Origin: Leptolyngbya sp. BL0902
GTDB taxonomy: Bacteria; Cyanobacteriota; Cyanobacteriia; Phormidesmidales; Phormidesmidaceae
Direction: 5' to 3'
DNA: 64,000 nt
NCBI RefSeq assembly: GCF_016403105.1
Contig: NZ_CP046155.1
Span: forward strand, 2,757,906-2,821,905
Within the stretch, counting starts at the first letter, position 1, and every line of letters begins with the position of its first letter. The notes under the pieces are model-generated. The model was given only the letters and a program-made list of their open reading frames with translations, did not search any database and was not told the origin of the DNA. This document shows, one piece after another, positions 1-8,340 of the stretch. The position numbers and the translations under genes are program-made.

Positions 1-1422
1 GATCGGCTGATGGAGGCCAGCGGGCTGGTCAGCCAGGTGGCCCCCGATACTATCGCCCACAAAACCGCCCAAACCTACCTAGACCGCTGGAGCGATCTGC
101 TGCTGACGGAGGCGCTTCAGCGGTGGTACAACGCCGACCTGGATCGGGCTATTCAGATTAGTCAGTCGGTGTCTCGCAACCCCAACCGGGCCAAGGCGGC
201 CCAAGAGCTGATCTGGCTGAGTCAGGCGCGTCAACTGGCTCGCGACAGCGTCGGCCCTTGGCGGGTGACGCCCCAGCAGATGACGGCCATCTACCAAGCT
301 ATGCTGCTGGCTAATCGTCTCCCTAGCGATAGTCCCTACTATCCCCAAGCTCAGTCTAGCGTGGCCACTTGGCGCACCCACCTGGCAGGCATGGGCACCC
401 TGCAACTGGCCCAACTGCCGGGGGGCATTCACCAAGTCGGTACCCTGAAGCTGGCGATCCAGCAGGCCGAAATGATCCCCGCCGATCACCCGCGCCGGGT
501 TCAGGCCCAAACCCTGATGGCTCACTGGCGGCAATCCCTAGAACGGTTGGAGGATGCCCCCTACCTCAGACAGGCGCACCAGCAGGCTAAGACCAACACC
601 CCGGAGGGACTGCGCCAAGCCATTGCCAGCGCCAGCCAAATTCACACCCACCGCGCCCTGCGAGGGGAGGCCCAGAGCTGGATCTATGTGTGGACAAACC
701 GCCTTCAAACCTTGGAGGATCAGCCCATCCTCGACCGGGCTCGTCAGCTTGCGGAGGAAGGCAAGTTGTCCCAGGCGGTGGCTGAAGCCTCATCCATTCG
801 GCCAGGACGATCACTGTACGACGAGGCTCAATCCGCTGTGATCCAATGGCAGCGCACCATCACCGCCCAAGAGCAGCACCGCTATGCGCCCCCGCCGCGC
901 CCCGCAACCCTGCCCCTGGCGGTGGAGCCTGCATCGCTCACCCCTCCGGCCTCGCCCTTGACGCCTGGGGTGCCCCCCCAGCGGGTTGCCCCCGCCGCCG
1001 TTCGTCCCTCACCGCCCGCTCAGCCCGCCGCTCCTGTTTCGCCCCCAACGGCTCCAGTACCCAGGACAGAACGACCCTCAGTACTGCCCACCCGCATTGA
1101 AACCGTGCCCGCAGACGATCTGCCTGTGCCAACCAGCCCCGCCGCGCCGCCGCGCCCTCTAGCTGCGCCCTCCTCGGTAGAGGGTCTACCCAGCGCCCCT
1201 CCGGTGTTAACGGCCCCGCCCCCGACGTCCCCTCCGGTGATGGCTCCTCCCCCAGGGGCCATCACCCAGCCTCCCCCTGCACCTCCAGCGCCCCCCACGC
1301 ATGAACCTACGTCTCAGGAGGGTGCTAGCCTGCCCTCATCTCACCATGGGGGCACCTCATCTGCCCACCCCGACGCAGGCCCAGAGGTGATTTACACCGG
1401 GGCTCTCTATGCTGGGTGGTAG
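1..1422 (+). CDS. Repeat-containing protein with Pro-rich tail (5'-truncated by window edge)
   Basis: The reading frame is open from the first base, so the true start lies outside the window; the first ATG inside is at 10. The visible 470 residues have two parts. Residues about 15-290 are helical and built from degenerate units of about 70 residues that share the pattern W...L..LED.P.L..A, then a run of A/Q/L residues, then an EAQS.......W ending. The clearest copies end at EAQSWIYVW and EAQSAVIQW. Residues about 295-470 are a low-complexity Pro/Ala/Ser-rich tail ending in a short unique sequence. I do not recognise a catalytic motif. Long cyanobacterial proteins of this style are sometimes labelled chromosome segregation ATPase-like on coiled-coil character alone, which is not evidence of that role. 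A structural or scaffold role is a guess. Confidence 0.75.
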   Translation, partial: DRLMEASGLVSQVAPDTIAHKTAQTYLDRWSDLLLTEALQRWYNADLDRAIQISQSVSRNPNRAKAAQELIWLSQARQLARDSVGPWRVTPQQMTAIYQAMLLANRLPSDSPYYPQAQSSVATWRTHLAGMGTLQLAQLPGGIHQVGTLKLAIQQAEMIPADHPRRVQAQTLMAHWRQSLERLEDAPYLRQAHQQAKTNTPEGLRQAIASASQIHTHRALRGEAQSWIYVWTNRLQTLEDQPILDRARQLAEEGKLSQAVAEASSIRPGRSLYDEAQSAVIQWQRTITAQEQHRYAPPPRPATLPLAVEPASLTPPASPLTPGVPPQRVAPAAVRPSPPAQPAAPVSPPTAPVPRTERPSVLPTRIETVPADDLPVPTSPAAPPRPLAAPSSVEGLPSAPPVLTAPPPTSPPVMAPPPGAITQPPPAPPAPPTHEPTSQEGASLPSSHHGGTSSAHPDAGPEVIYTGALYAGW

Positions 1423-1656
1423 GGTCGCTGGCTTAGATCGGTTAGCAATGACAAGGCTTTGGCCCCCCTTGCCTCTTCCTCCGATGGCCTCGTATACTAA
1501 CCCCCTCTGGCCTGACTTCTGGGGTAGGCGCGCTGGCAGAACTCGATTTTGATGAGATCTTTTTGTGTTTTTTGAGCACAATACTATCATCCAGGTTGAC
1601 CTAGGTTCCTCGGGCTTTCAGGGGTCAGGTGGGTTGCAGCATTCGAGACAGATCCC

Positions 1657-3567
1657 ATGGGGCCAAATGATCATCTACCTAACGACCCGTCCCTCCTATC
1701 GGCGGCGGCGGCCAATGAGGCTATGCGGGGCCTTAGCCAAGACTTGGAGGCTCTGCGCCAAAAGATCTCCGCTCAGTTGGCCGACGACATCACTTACCTG
1801 CAAACCCGAAAGCAGCGGTTGATGGCGGATATTGAGACCTTGGAGGATGATTTTTCCCAGCTCAAGGCGGAGTATCAGGCTTTGCGGGCTAGCCAGGGAC
1901 AGTTGCTCAGTGAGCAGCAGATGGCCCAGCAGCAGGTGTGGGCCAAACGGCTGGCCCAGGCCCTAGCTACGCACCTCCAGGCTCGCCTCACCGAATCGCT
2001 GTTGGCTCCGGGGGTGGTCACTGGGGGAGATACGCTGACCTCCTTCACCGAAGCCAGCGAGCGTCTATCGGCCCTCGACCAAAGCCTCCACAGTGCCCTC
2101 AAGGCGATCCAGCAAGACCTGCAAGGCTACCAGAGTAGTTTGTCCCAGCAGGTGAGCCGGATGCACAGCATGGAGCAGCAGGGAGAGGCGATCCTAGAAG
2201 CTCTGGTGACGCGCCTCAGCCAGCAACTTCAGGGGCAGATGGTGCAACCCCAGCGGATGCCGAGTCGGAGTCCGGCGGAGGGGGCGCTGCTGCCCAGCCC
2301 GCGCACCCCTGAGCTACCTACCCCAGGGCTGTGGGGCCGTCCCCCTAGTCCTTGGCCTCAGCCTCAGCGGCCTACCTCACCTCTGCCCGCATCGCCTAGG
2401 AATAGTCCTGTTGCCCCCCAGGGCTCTCGGTCTGGGCCATCCCCCACCGCCGGAGCACCACCTGCGGGGGCGGCTTTGCCCTCGCCCCCTCGTTTGCCCC
2501 AGGCTTCGCCCACACCGGGACACCCCACGCCGCCCGCCGCTGTTCCCAGCCGCAGCCAGACTCAGGCTGGACTGATTTTGGTCATCCTGTCTACCCTGGC
2601 TTTGTCGATTCACAATGTCTTGGTTGGGCTGATTGGCTTTGGCGGTCAGGTGTTTGGCCAAATTCCGGTGGCGGCTATCTTCCCCCTCAGTCTGCCCAAT
2701 TCCCTCCTCTTGTTGTGGCTGCGAATGGTAGTGGTGGTGCCGCTGATGGTAGTCGTAGCCCAACGGCTGCGCCCTACCGTTGGCCAAGAAATTGGCCAGG
2801 TTCTGTCCCAGGCTGATCGTCGGCCCCTGATGCAGGTGGTGGCTAGCGGGAGCTTTTTGTTCCTCTCCCAGGTGTTGATCTACAAGGCCATCTCCGAGAT
2901 CGGCCCAGGGGTAGCCGTGACGCTGCTGTTCATGTATCCCCTGATCACGGTACCGCTGGCTTGGGCGCTGTTTGGGGATCGACCCACGCCCCTCCGCTTG
3001 GTTGTGATGGTGGCGATCACCATGGGCATTGTGTTCACGGCTCTGCCGCGCATCTCCAGCGACCTCAGCACCAGCCTAGTCTCGCCCTGGGGGGTGGGGG
3101 CCGCGCTGCTCTCTAGTGTGGCCTTTGCGCTGTACCTGGTGGCCATGCAGCTCAGTTTTCGACGCCTCCACCCGGTGCCCGTTAGCCTGATGCAGTTTTC
3201 CACCGTCTTTGTGCTCACTAGCGTGATTTTGATTGGCGGATCCTTTGTGGGCATTCAGCCTAGCCAGCCTGCCAGCGCGGCGGGCCTATATGTGGGTGGC
3301 CTGATGCTTGGGTTCCTCACCCTGCTGGGCTATCTATTTAATAACTATGGCGTCAAGCTGATGGGGGCCGCCCAGGCTTCCATCGTGGCGGCCAGTGGCC
3401 CCGTGGTGACGGCGGTGCTGGCCTATGTGGTGCTACCCGGAGAGAAATCGTCCCTGCAATTCATTCAGTGGATGGGGGTGGTACTGGTAACACTGGGGGT
3501 CGTGTCCCTTAGCCTCGAACGTCTGATCACCCTCCAACGAGCGGCTCGTCGTTCCGATCCCGCCTGA
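1657..3567 (+). CDS. DMT/EamA-family transporter with N-terminal coiled-coil extension
   Basis: The protein has 636 residues in three parts. Residues about 20-190 are a charged, Gln/Leu-rich coiled coil. Residues about 195-300 are a Pro/Ser linker. Residues about 305-625 form about ten hydrophobic helices arranged as two EamA-type halves, the drug/metabolite transporter superfamily that exports or imports small metabolites across the inner membrane. Ordinary EamA transporters are about 300 residues, so the first half is an added cytoplasmic-type module. The substrate cannot be inferred. The ATG at 1657 is the first good start but has no clear Shine-Dalgarno, and a later start would only shorten the coiled coil. 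The next gene, clpS, begins about 75 bases downstream and is probably separate. Confidence in the transporter half is high. Confidence 0.88.
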   Translation: MGPNDHLPNDPSLLSAAAANEAMRGLSQDLEALRQKISAQLADDITYLQTRKQRLMADIETLEDDFSQLKAEYQALRASQGQLLSEQQMAQQQVWAKRLAQALATHLQARLTESLLAPGVVTGGDTLTSFTEASERLSALDQSLHSALKAIQQDLQGYQSSLSQQVSRMHSMEQQGEAILEALVTRLSQQLQGQMVQPQRMPSRSPAEGALLPSPRTPELPTPGLWGRPPSPWPQPQRPTSPLPASPRNSPVAPQGSRSGPSPTAGAPPAGAALPSPPRLPQASPTPGHPTPPAAVPSRSQTQAGLILVILSTLALSIHNVLVGLIGFGGQVFGQIPVAAIFPLSLPNSLLLLWLRMVVVVPLMVVVAQRLRPTVGQEIGQVLSQADRRPLMQVVASGSFLFLSQVLIYKAISEIGPGVAVTLLFMYPLITVPLAWALFGDRPTPLRLVVMVAITMGIVFTALPRISSDLSTSLVSPWGVGAALLSSVAFALYLVAMQLSFRRLHPVPVSLMQFSTVFVLTSVILIGGSFVGIQPSQPASAAGLYVGGLMLGFLTLLGYLFNNYGVKLMGAAQASIVAASGPVVTAVLAYVVLPGEKSSLQFIQWMGVVLVTLGVVSLSLERLITLQRAARRSDPA

Positions 3568-3643
3568 CTCTGCGCGGAATGTTCGATAAACTAGAACTCA
3601 CATCCGATGTCACTGCTTTCTAGCGATTTTTGCCCTCACCGTT

Positions 3644-3964
3644 ATGACCTGGGTTCTGACCACGGCCACTGCCGCTGCTTCACCGACCATTGCCCCTGAG
3701 AAAACCCGCCAGACCACCCGCCAACCCTACCCCAACTACAAAATCATCGTCCTCAACGACGACGTCAACACCTTTCAGCATGTGGCGGAATGTCTGGTGA
3801 AATACATTCCCGGTATGGGAGCCGATCAAGCCTGGAACCTTACCAACCAAATCCACTACGAAGGGCAGGCGATTGTCTGGGTTGGCCCCCTCGAACAGGC
3901 GGAACTTTACCACACCCAGCTCACCCGTGCGGGCCTGACGATGGCTCCCCTCGAAAAGGCATAA
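3644..3964 (+). CDS. clpS: ATP-dependent Clp protease adaptor ClpS
   Basis: A 106-residue protein matching the ClpS family over residues about 27-105. ClpS binds destabilising N-terminal residues of substrates and delivers them to the ClpC/ClpP protease (N-degron pathway). The substrate-pocket motif VLNDDVNTFQHV (around residue 38) and the following YEGQAIVWVG segment, with its conserved His before the Tyr, are present. This sequence is typical of cyanobacterial ClpS. Cyanobacteria often carry two ClpS paralogues with different N-degron preferences; I cannot assign this one from sequence alone. The first 25 residues are Thr/Ala-rich and probably flexible. Confidence 0.93.
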   Translation: MTWVLTTATAAASPTIAPEKTRQTTRQPYPNYKIIVLNDDVNTFQHVAECLVKYIPGMGADQAWNLTNQIHYEGQAIVWVGPLEQAELYHTQLTRAGLTMAPLEKA

Positions 3965-4071
3965 CCTGCTGTAGACTGGGCAGCAGGGCTGCTACCTGTG
4001 GCATCGCTCACCCCATACCCACATCCCTATTTCCCCGTCTATCCATTTCCCCTTCTATAAGAACAACCTTT

Positions 4072-4368
4072 ATGACACAAGCCTCGGACGGTCGCCTCGT
4101 TTGGAACCACTCCACCCATCTACCGGGCCTGATCCCCATCCTGGAACAACTGCTCCATCAACCCGGTATTGGCACCGTCACCCCTGGGGTCATTGCCAAC
4201 GTCCGTGCCCACTCGCCCGAACTGCGGGTGAAGGTCTCGGTGCCCATCCGGGGTGGGTTTAAGCTGATTGCCCGCAAAGGCAAGACCGTCCAGGAAGTAT
4301 TTGTGCTTACAGAATTAGACAAGGCCGGATTAGAAACCGCTGTGGCTAAGGCTATCGAGGCGGCCTAG
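4072..4368 (+). CDS. DUF2103 family protein
   Basis: A 98-residue protein starting at the ATG at 4072; an open frame continues upstream but its composition there does not look coding. The sequence has the cyanobacterial DUF2103 pattern: WNHSTHLPG near the start, a central TPGVIANVRAHSPELRVKV segment, then IRGGFKLIARKGKTVQEVF. Members are described as predicted metal-binding proteins of unknown function, and the two His of the first motif are candidate ligands. It ends one base before the GTG start of the tRNA methyltransferase gene, so the two are very likely co-transcribed and translationally coupled. No function is proposed beyond that association. Confidence 0.85.
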   Translation: MTQASDGRLVWNHSTHLPGLIPILEQLLHQPGIGTVTPGVIANVRAHSPELRVKVSVPIRGGFKLIARKGKTVQEVFVLTELDKAGLETAVAKAIEAA

Positions 4369-4369
4369 G

Positions 4370-5626
4370 GTGTCTGGGGAAACCTTTGATCCTCCGTCTA
4401 ATCCCACCGAATCTGCCCAGCAAAAACCGCTGCCACCCCAGCCCCAACGGCAGCAGGAAGGCCAGGTAACGTTTACGGTGGGGGACGCCTTCTACCGTCC
4501 GCAAAGCGCCCTGGCCCGCGATTTGGCCGTCCTCGTAGCGGCCTTAGAAAAACAGCGCCTGGGCCATCTGCGGGTGCTGGATGCCATGACGGGCAGCGGC
4601 GTGCGGCCTTTGCGATATTTAGTTGAAGCCGGGGCCGATTGGGTCTGGGCCAACGAGGGCAACCCCGATCACGCCCCCATCCTGACCACCAATCTGGCCC
4701 AGGTTGACGCCACCCGTTACCGCATCACCCACGAGGACGCCCAGGCCGTTTTCTTTCGCTGCTATCAAGAGCGGGATTTTTATGATCTGGTGGATATCGA
4801 CAACTTCGGCAGTCCCGCACCCCACACCAGCAATGCCCTCTGGGCGGCCAAGATTGGTGGATTGTTGTATTTGACCAGCACCGATGCCCGCTCCACCAGC
4901 GGCCACGACCCCGAACGCAGCCTGAAAATCTACGGAGCCTCCGCCCGATCCCACCCCGCCGTCCATGAGCAAGGGCTCCGGCTGCTGATTGGCCACGCCG
5001 CCCAAACCGCTGCCGCCCGTGGGTTTGGCATTCAGCCCGTGTTTTCCCTCTTTACCGGGCAAGTCCACCGCGCCATGGTGCGCCTGGTAAAACGCCCCAC
5101 CCTCTCCAGCCACACCTACGGATTTCTGGCCTACTGCCATACCTGCGGCCAATTTCAAACCGTGGGCTGGCGAAAATTGGGCCGAGTTACCTGTACCTGC
5201 CCTGGTTTAGGCGGTCATGGTTTAGACGGTCATGGTTTGGCTGTGGATCAACCCCATCAAAACCTAGCGGCCCACAAGACCGAGGACAGTGCCAGCCTCG
5301 TTCTCAGCGGCCCGATGTGGCTAGGCGATTTACACCACGTTCCCACCCTAGAGGCTATGGCCACTGTGGCGCAGACTTGGGGCTGGTCGTTCCAGGTGAA
5401 TGTGCTGAACCGCATGGCCGCTGAAGTGCCCCTGCCGCCCTACTACTATCCCCTAGGGGAAATGGGCCGACGGGGACAGATGGATATCCCCAACCGGGAT
5501 CAGTTAATTGCGGCCCTTCAGCACCAAGGTTATCGAGCCACCGTTCCCAGTTGCGACCCCCAGGCTATCAAAACCGATGCGCCTCTCTCCATTTGCCTTG
5601 CCTTGGCCAGCCAACGGAATCACTAG
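4370..5626 (+). CDS. trm1: tRNA (guanine-N2)-dimethyltransferase, Trm1 family
   Basis: A 418-residue Trm1-type SAM-dependent methyltransferase. The family methylates the exocyclic N2 of guanosine, classically G26, in tRNA. Visible motifs are the SAM-binding LDAMTGSGVRPLRYL (about residue 66), the acidic ANEGNPD strand end, and DIDNFGSPAPH (about residue 143), the counterpart of the family DPFGSP catalytic motif with Asn in place of Pro. A Cys cluster follows at about residues 262-285 (CHTCGQ then CTC), like the zinc site of Trm1. The start is GTG at 4370, one base after the DUF2103 stop, implying translational coupling. Trm1 is mainly archaeal and eukaryotic but is known in cyanobacteria and Aquifex. 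A 15-bp tandem duplication sits beside the Cys cluster. Confidence 0.9.
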   Translation: MSGETFDPPSNPTESAQQKPLPPQPQRQQEGQVTFTVGDAFYRPQSALARDLAVLVAALEKQRLGHLRVLDAMTGSGVRPLRYLVEAGADWVWANEGNPDHAPILTTNLAQVDATRYRITHEDAQAVFFRCYQERDFYDLVDIDNFGSPAPHTSNALWAAKIGGLLYLTSTDARSTSGHDPERSLKIYGASARSHPAVHEQGLRLLIGHAAQTAAARGFGIQPVFSLFTGQVHRAMVRLVKRPTLSSHTYGFLAYCHTCGQFQTVGWRKLGRVTCTCPGLGGHGLDGHGLAVDQPHQNLAAHKTEDSASLVLSGPMWLGDLHHVPTLEAMATVAQTWGWSFQVNVLNRMAAEVPLPPYYYPLGEMGRRGQMDIPNRDQLIAALQHQGYRATVPSCDPQAIKTDAPLSICLALASQRNH

Positions 5627-5703
5627 GGCTGACGCTCTACCCAGCAGAAGATCGAAGGCACAAGTAGACGATAGGATAGGGCTACAGTCTCCCTATTAAC
5701 GCC

Positions 5704-5973
5704 GTGGAAGTCACGTTTCCCAACGAACTTTTAGTGGCCCTCCGTGAAGAGCCAGATTCCTTTCGCCAGAAGGTTTTAGTCTACACCTTGGGCAAACTGT
5801 ACGAAACGGGGCGCATTTCTGGCGGGTTTGCTGCCCAGATTTTAGGGTGTGATCGCTACGACTTCTATCGCCTCATATCCGAGCATGGCTTTTCTGTCAT
5901 CGACTATGTAGAGGAGGATTGGTCGGCTGAAGCCGATTTTACCCCTTGGTTGTCCTCCCAAAAACAAGAATGA
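5704..5973 (+). CDS. UPF0175 family protein (putative antitoxin)
   Basis: An 89-residue protein starting at GTG 5704. It carries the UPF0175 pattern: VTFPNELL at the N terminus, a central LYETGRISGGFAAQILGCDRYDFYRLI helix-turn-helix-like segment and an acidic C terminus. UPF0175 proteins are small putative DNA-binding proteins commonly found next to DUF3368 PIN-like genes, where they are presumed antitoxins. Its TGA stop overlaps the ATG of the next gene in the ATGA configuration, so the pair is one operon. No Shine-Dalgarno is obvious before the GTG. Function is inferred from family and neighbour only. Confidence 0.88.
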   Translation: MEVTFPNELLVALREEPDSFRQKVLVYTLGKLYETGRISGGFAAQILGCDRYDFYRLISEHGFSVIDYVEEDWSAEADFTPWLSSQKQE

Positions 5974-6461
5974 AAGCTGTTGTTAACGCAACTCCACTCA
6001 TTGCGCTATCTCTGACGGGGCACCTGGATGTGTTATCTCAACTCTTTGCTGAGGTCTATGTTCCGCAGTCGGTGTACGAGGAAGTTGTGACTCAAGGGCG
6101 TGATCGTCCCGGCAGTAGTCGGGTTAAACGGGTTGATTGGCTCAAAATTCAGCAAACAACACTAACATCCCCGATGCCAGCTTTGCTGATGGGCTTGGAT
6201 GTAGGGGAGCAGGATGTTATTTTGCTTGGTCAGGAAATCAGCGCCGACTGGCTCATTATTGATGAGCGATTAGGGCGCAGAATTGCCCAGGCTATGGGTT
6301 TTCGGGTTAAGGGAACCCTAGGTATTCTCTTGATCGCCTACCAAGCAGGTCTTTTATCTCAGTCAGACGCTATTAAAGCCGCTGAGACTCTGACACACAG
6401 CTCAGTCCGCCTCAGTTCAAAGCTTTTGGAATGGTTTAATCAACAACTTGAACGAGAGTAG
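5970..6461 (+). CDS. DUF3368 PIN-like domain protein (putative toxin nuclease)
   Basis: A 163-residue protein of the DUF3368 family, related to PIN-domain RNases. An early acidic or polar residue after strand 1 (VVNATPLIAL), a central LDVGEQDVILLG motif and LIIDERLGRRIAQ supply the acidic residues expected for a metal-dependent nuclease pocket. The first motif has Asn where classic PIN domains have Asp. The ATG at 5970 overlaps the upstream UPF0175 stop by four bases. This favours translational coupling and is the usual antitoxin-toxin order. The G+C content looks lower than in its neighbours, suggesting acquisition. Toxicity is not shown by sequence. Confidence 0.87.
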   Translation: MKAVVNATPLIALSLTGHLDVLSQLFAEVYVPQSVYEEVVTQGRDRPGSSRVKRVDWLKIQQTTLTSPMPALLMGLDVGEQDVILLGQEISADWLIIDERLGRRIAQAMGFRVKGTLGILLIAYQAGLLSQSDAIKAAETLTHSSVRLSSKLLEWFNQQLERE

Positions 6462-6493
6462 ACTTGTCGGACGCAGTGACTGACTGGATTTAG

Positions 6494-7081
6494 TTACTGG
6501 GCGAGCCCACCTTGCAGAAGGCTGGATTGAGCTTGGGAATGTTGGGTGGTGTGTTCTACCCAGGCGCGATAGTCGTGGACGAGGTGGTGCTCGATGCGGC
6601 TTTTCATCGTCATCAAAATGCCGCTGAGGAAGGTGCGCCCGGTGGCATCGAGCACCGAGTGGGGCATGAACTTAATCGGCGGCGGCATATCGAGCCGAAT
6701 CCGCAAATTGGCCTCGCCTCGAAGTTCGGTGTGGTGTTCTTGGCGATGGGGTTTGAGGATGCCCTTGAGGCCCATGGAGAAGGAGTCGTTGATGTGGCTG
6801 AGGTAGCCGGGGCCGCGCACTTCGCAGTTGACCGCCTCTAGGCAGAGGGAACCATCCGCTAAGCCCCACACCTTGAGGTCGGTGGTGGGTTCCACATGGA
6901 GGCCAAAAAAATGCAGGGGCCGCAAACTGAGGCGATACACGCCATTCTCACGCGGTTCGATGTGGCGCGGATCGGTGATGGCCTGCACCAAACGCTGGGG
7001 CTGGCGCAGGTAATGCTCGATGGGGATGGCCTCATGGGGCACCCGCAGATGGAGGGCTTGGCTGGCGTGGAACTCTTTCAT
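6494..7081 (-). CDS. DUF1997 family protein
   Basis: A 195-residue protein of the DUF1997 family, which occurs in cyanobacteria and plastid-bearing plants and has no established biochemical role. Family-like features are LSLRPLHFFGLHVEPTTDL (about residues 51-69), the central EVRGPGYL segment and PPPIKFMPHSVLDATGRTFLSGIL. There is no signal peptide or transmembrane helix, so it is probably soluble. It converges on the DUF3368 gene with a 32-base gap. It is on the same strand as purM but separated from it by about 200 bases containing several hairpins, so it is probably transcribed independently. Confidence 0.85.
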   Translation of the reverse strand: MKEFHASQALHLRVPHEAIPIEHYLRQPQRLVQAITDPRHIEPRENGVYRLSLRPLHFFGLHVEPTTDLKVWGLADGSLCLEAVNCEVRGPGYLSHINDSFSMGLKGILKPHRQEHHTELRGEANLRIRLDMPPPIKFMPHSVLDATGRTFLSGILMTMKSRIEHHLVHDYRAWVEHTTQHSQAQSSLLQGGLAQ

Positions 7082-7140
7082 ATAAGGACGTTACCCGAAA
7101 ACGGGGATCGCTTTTATGGAGATAAAGTTTTGTAACGACA

Positions 7141-7262
7141 TCTCATCTCCATTGTAGGTGCCGCCCCTAGGACTGTGGGGTTTCCCACAACCCATAGGGG
7201 TGAGGTTTCCCCACCCTGACTCGCCCTGGAGAAGATGGGCAAGGAGACCTTGCCCCTACGGG
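7141..7262. repeat. Cluster of three short inverted repeats after purM
   Basis: Three inverted repeats sit side by side: TGTGGG...CCCACA near 7174-7189, GGGGTG...CCCACC near 7197-7216, and GGGCAAGG-AGA-CCTTGCCC at 7237-7255. The last type is a familiar interspersed hairpin in cyanobacterial intergenic regions. They lie just beyond the purM stop in its direction of transcription and could end or stabilise its transcript. There is no strong T-tract, so this is not a classical intrinsic terminator. Confidence 0.6.
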
Positions 7263-7287
7263 AGGCACTCTGTAGATTGATTGGGGC

Positions 7288-8340
7288 TTAATCGGGTAGC
7301 CCTAACACTTCGCCTTCACCGAGGACAACTTCACCGATGGCGTAGGCGGCAATTTGGTGCTGGGTGAGCCAGGTGAGCACGGCATCGGCCTGATCGGCGG
7401 GGACAATCAGCGCAAAGCCGATGCCCATATTAAAGGTGTGGTACATATCCCGCAGGGGCACGTCACCCGCCGCCGCCAGCCACTCAAACACGGGCAGCAC
7501 GGGCCAGGTGCCAGGGGTGAGGTGCAGGCTTTGGCCGGGGGCAAGGCAGCGGGGCAGGTTTTCGGGCAGGCCGCCGCCCGTGATGTGGGCCATGGCGTGG
7601 ATGGGCAAGCCTTCCCGTCGCGCTGCCAGTACGGTTTCTACATAAATCGTCGTAGGGGTGAGGAAGACTTCGCCCAAGGAGCGGTCGCCCAGGCTAGGGA
7701 CGATTTCGGCCCAGTCGTAGCCCTGGCCGCTGCCGTCAAGGCGCTGGCCTTCGCTGACCACCTTCCGCACCAGGCTGAAGCCGTTACTGTGGACGCCGCT
7801 GCTGGCAAGGCCAATCACCTGGTTGCCAATCTGTACCTGGCTACCGTCGAGGATTTGGGATTTTTCCACCACGCCCACGCAGAAGCCCGCTAGGTCGTAC
7901 TCTCCAGGGGCGTAGAATCCGGGCATTTCCGCCGTTTCGCCGCCCAATAGGGCACAGCCCGCCTGCCCGCAGCCCGTGGTGATGCCTTCGACCACGTTGG
8001 CTAGGGCTTCGGGTTCGAGTTTGCCCGTCGCCAGGTAGTCCAGGAAAAAGAGCGGCTCGGCCCCGCAGGTGAGAATATCGTTGACGCACATGGCCACCAG
8101 ATCGATGCCGACGGTGGCGTGGCGCTGGGTGAGTTGGGCAATTTTGAGCTTGGTGCCCACCCCATCGGTGCCCGACACCAGCACGGGTTGCCGATAGCCC
8201 GCCGGAATTTCGCACAGGCCGCTAAAGCCCCCCAAGGCTCCGAGGACTTCTGGGCGACGGGTGCCCTCCACCATGGCCCGAATGCGCTGCACAAAGTCGC
8301 GCCCTGCCACCACGTCTACTCCGGCCTCACGATAATCCAT
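7288..8340 (-). CDS. purM: Phosphoribosylformylglycinamidine cyclo-ligase (AIR synthetase)
   Basis: A 350-residue PurM, full family length. It converts formylglycinamidine ribonucleotide to aminoimidazole ribonucleotide with ATP in de novo purine synthesis, in the cytoplasm. Diagnostic motifs are the N-terminal [20 protein letters not shown] (about residue 56), [36 protein letters not shown] and [16 protein letters not shown]. The C-terminal half has [13 protein letters not shown]. The ATG at 8340 gives the expected N terminus. The gene is alone, as is common for purine genes in cyanobacteria; its upstream region is shared with the divergent rlpA leader. Confidence 0.97.
   Translation of the reverse strand: MDYREAGVDVVAGRDFVQRIRAMVEGTRRPEVLGALGGFSGLCEIPAGYRQPVLVSGTDGVGTKLKIAQLTQRHATVGIDLVAMCVNDILTCGAEPLFFLDYLATGKLEPEALANVVEGITTGCGQAGCALLGGETAEMPGFYAPGEYDLAGFCVGVVEKSQILDGSQVQIGNQVIGLASSGVHSNGFSLVRKVVSEGQRLDGSGQGYDWAEIVPSLGDRSLGEVFLTPTTIYVETVLAARREGLPIHAMAHITGGGLPENLPRCLAPGQSLHLTPGTWPVLPVFEWLAAAGDVPLRDMYHTFNMGIGFALIVPADQADAVLTWLTQHQIAAYAIGEVVLGEGEVLGLPD

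Noticed and set aside
3790..4071. Upstream extension of the DUF2103 frame
   Set aside because: Overlaps clpS in another frame and has no DUF2103 character; the ATG at 4072 fits the family.
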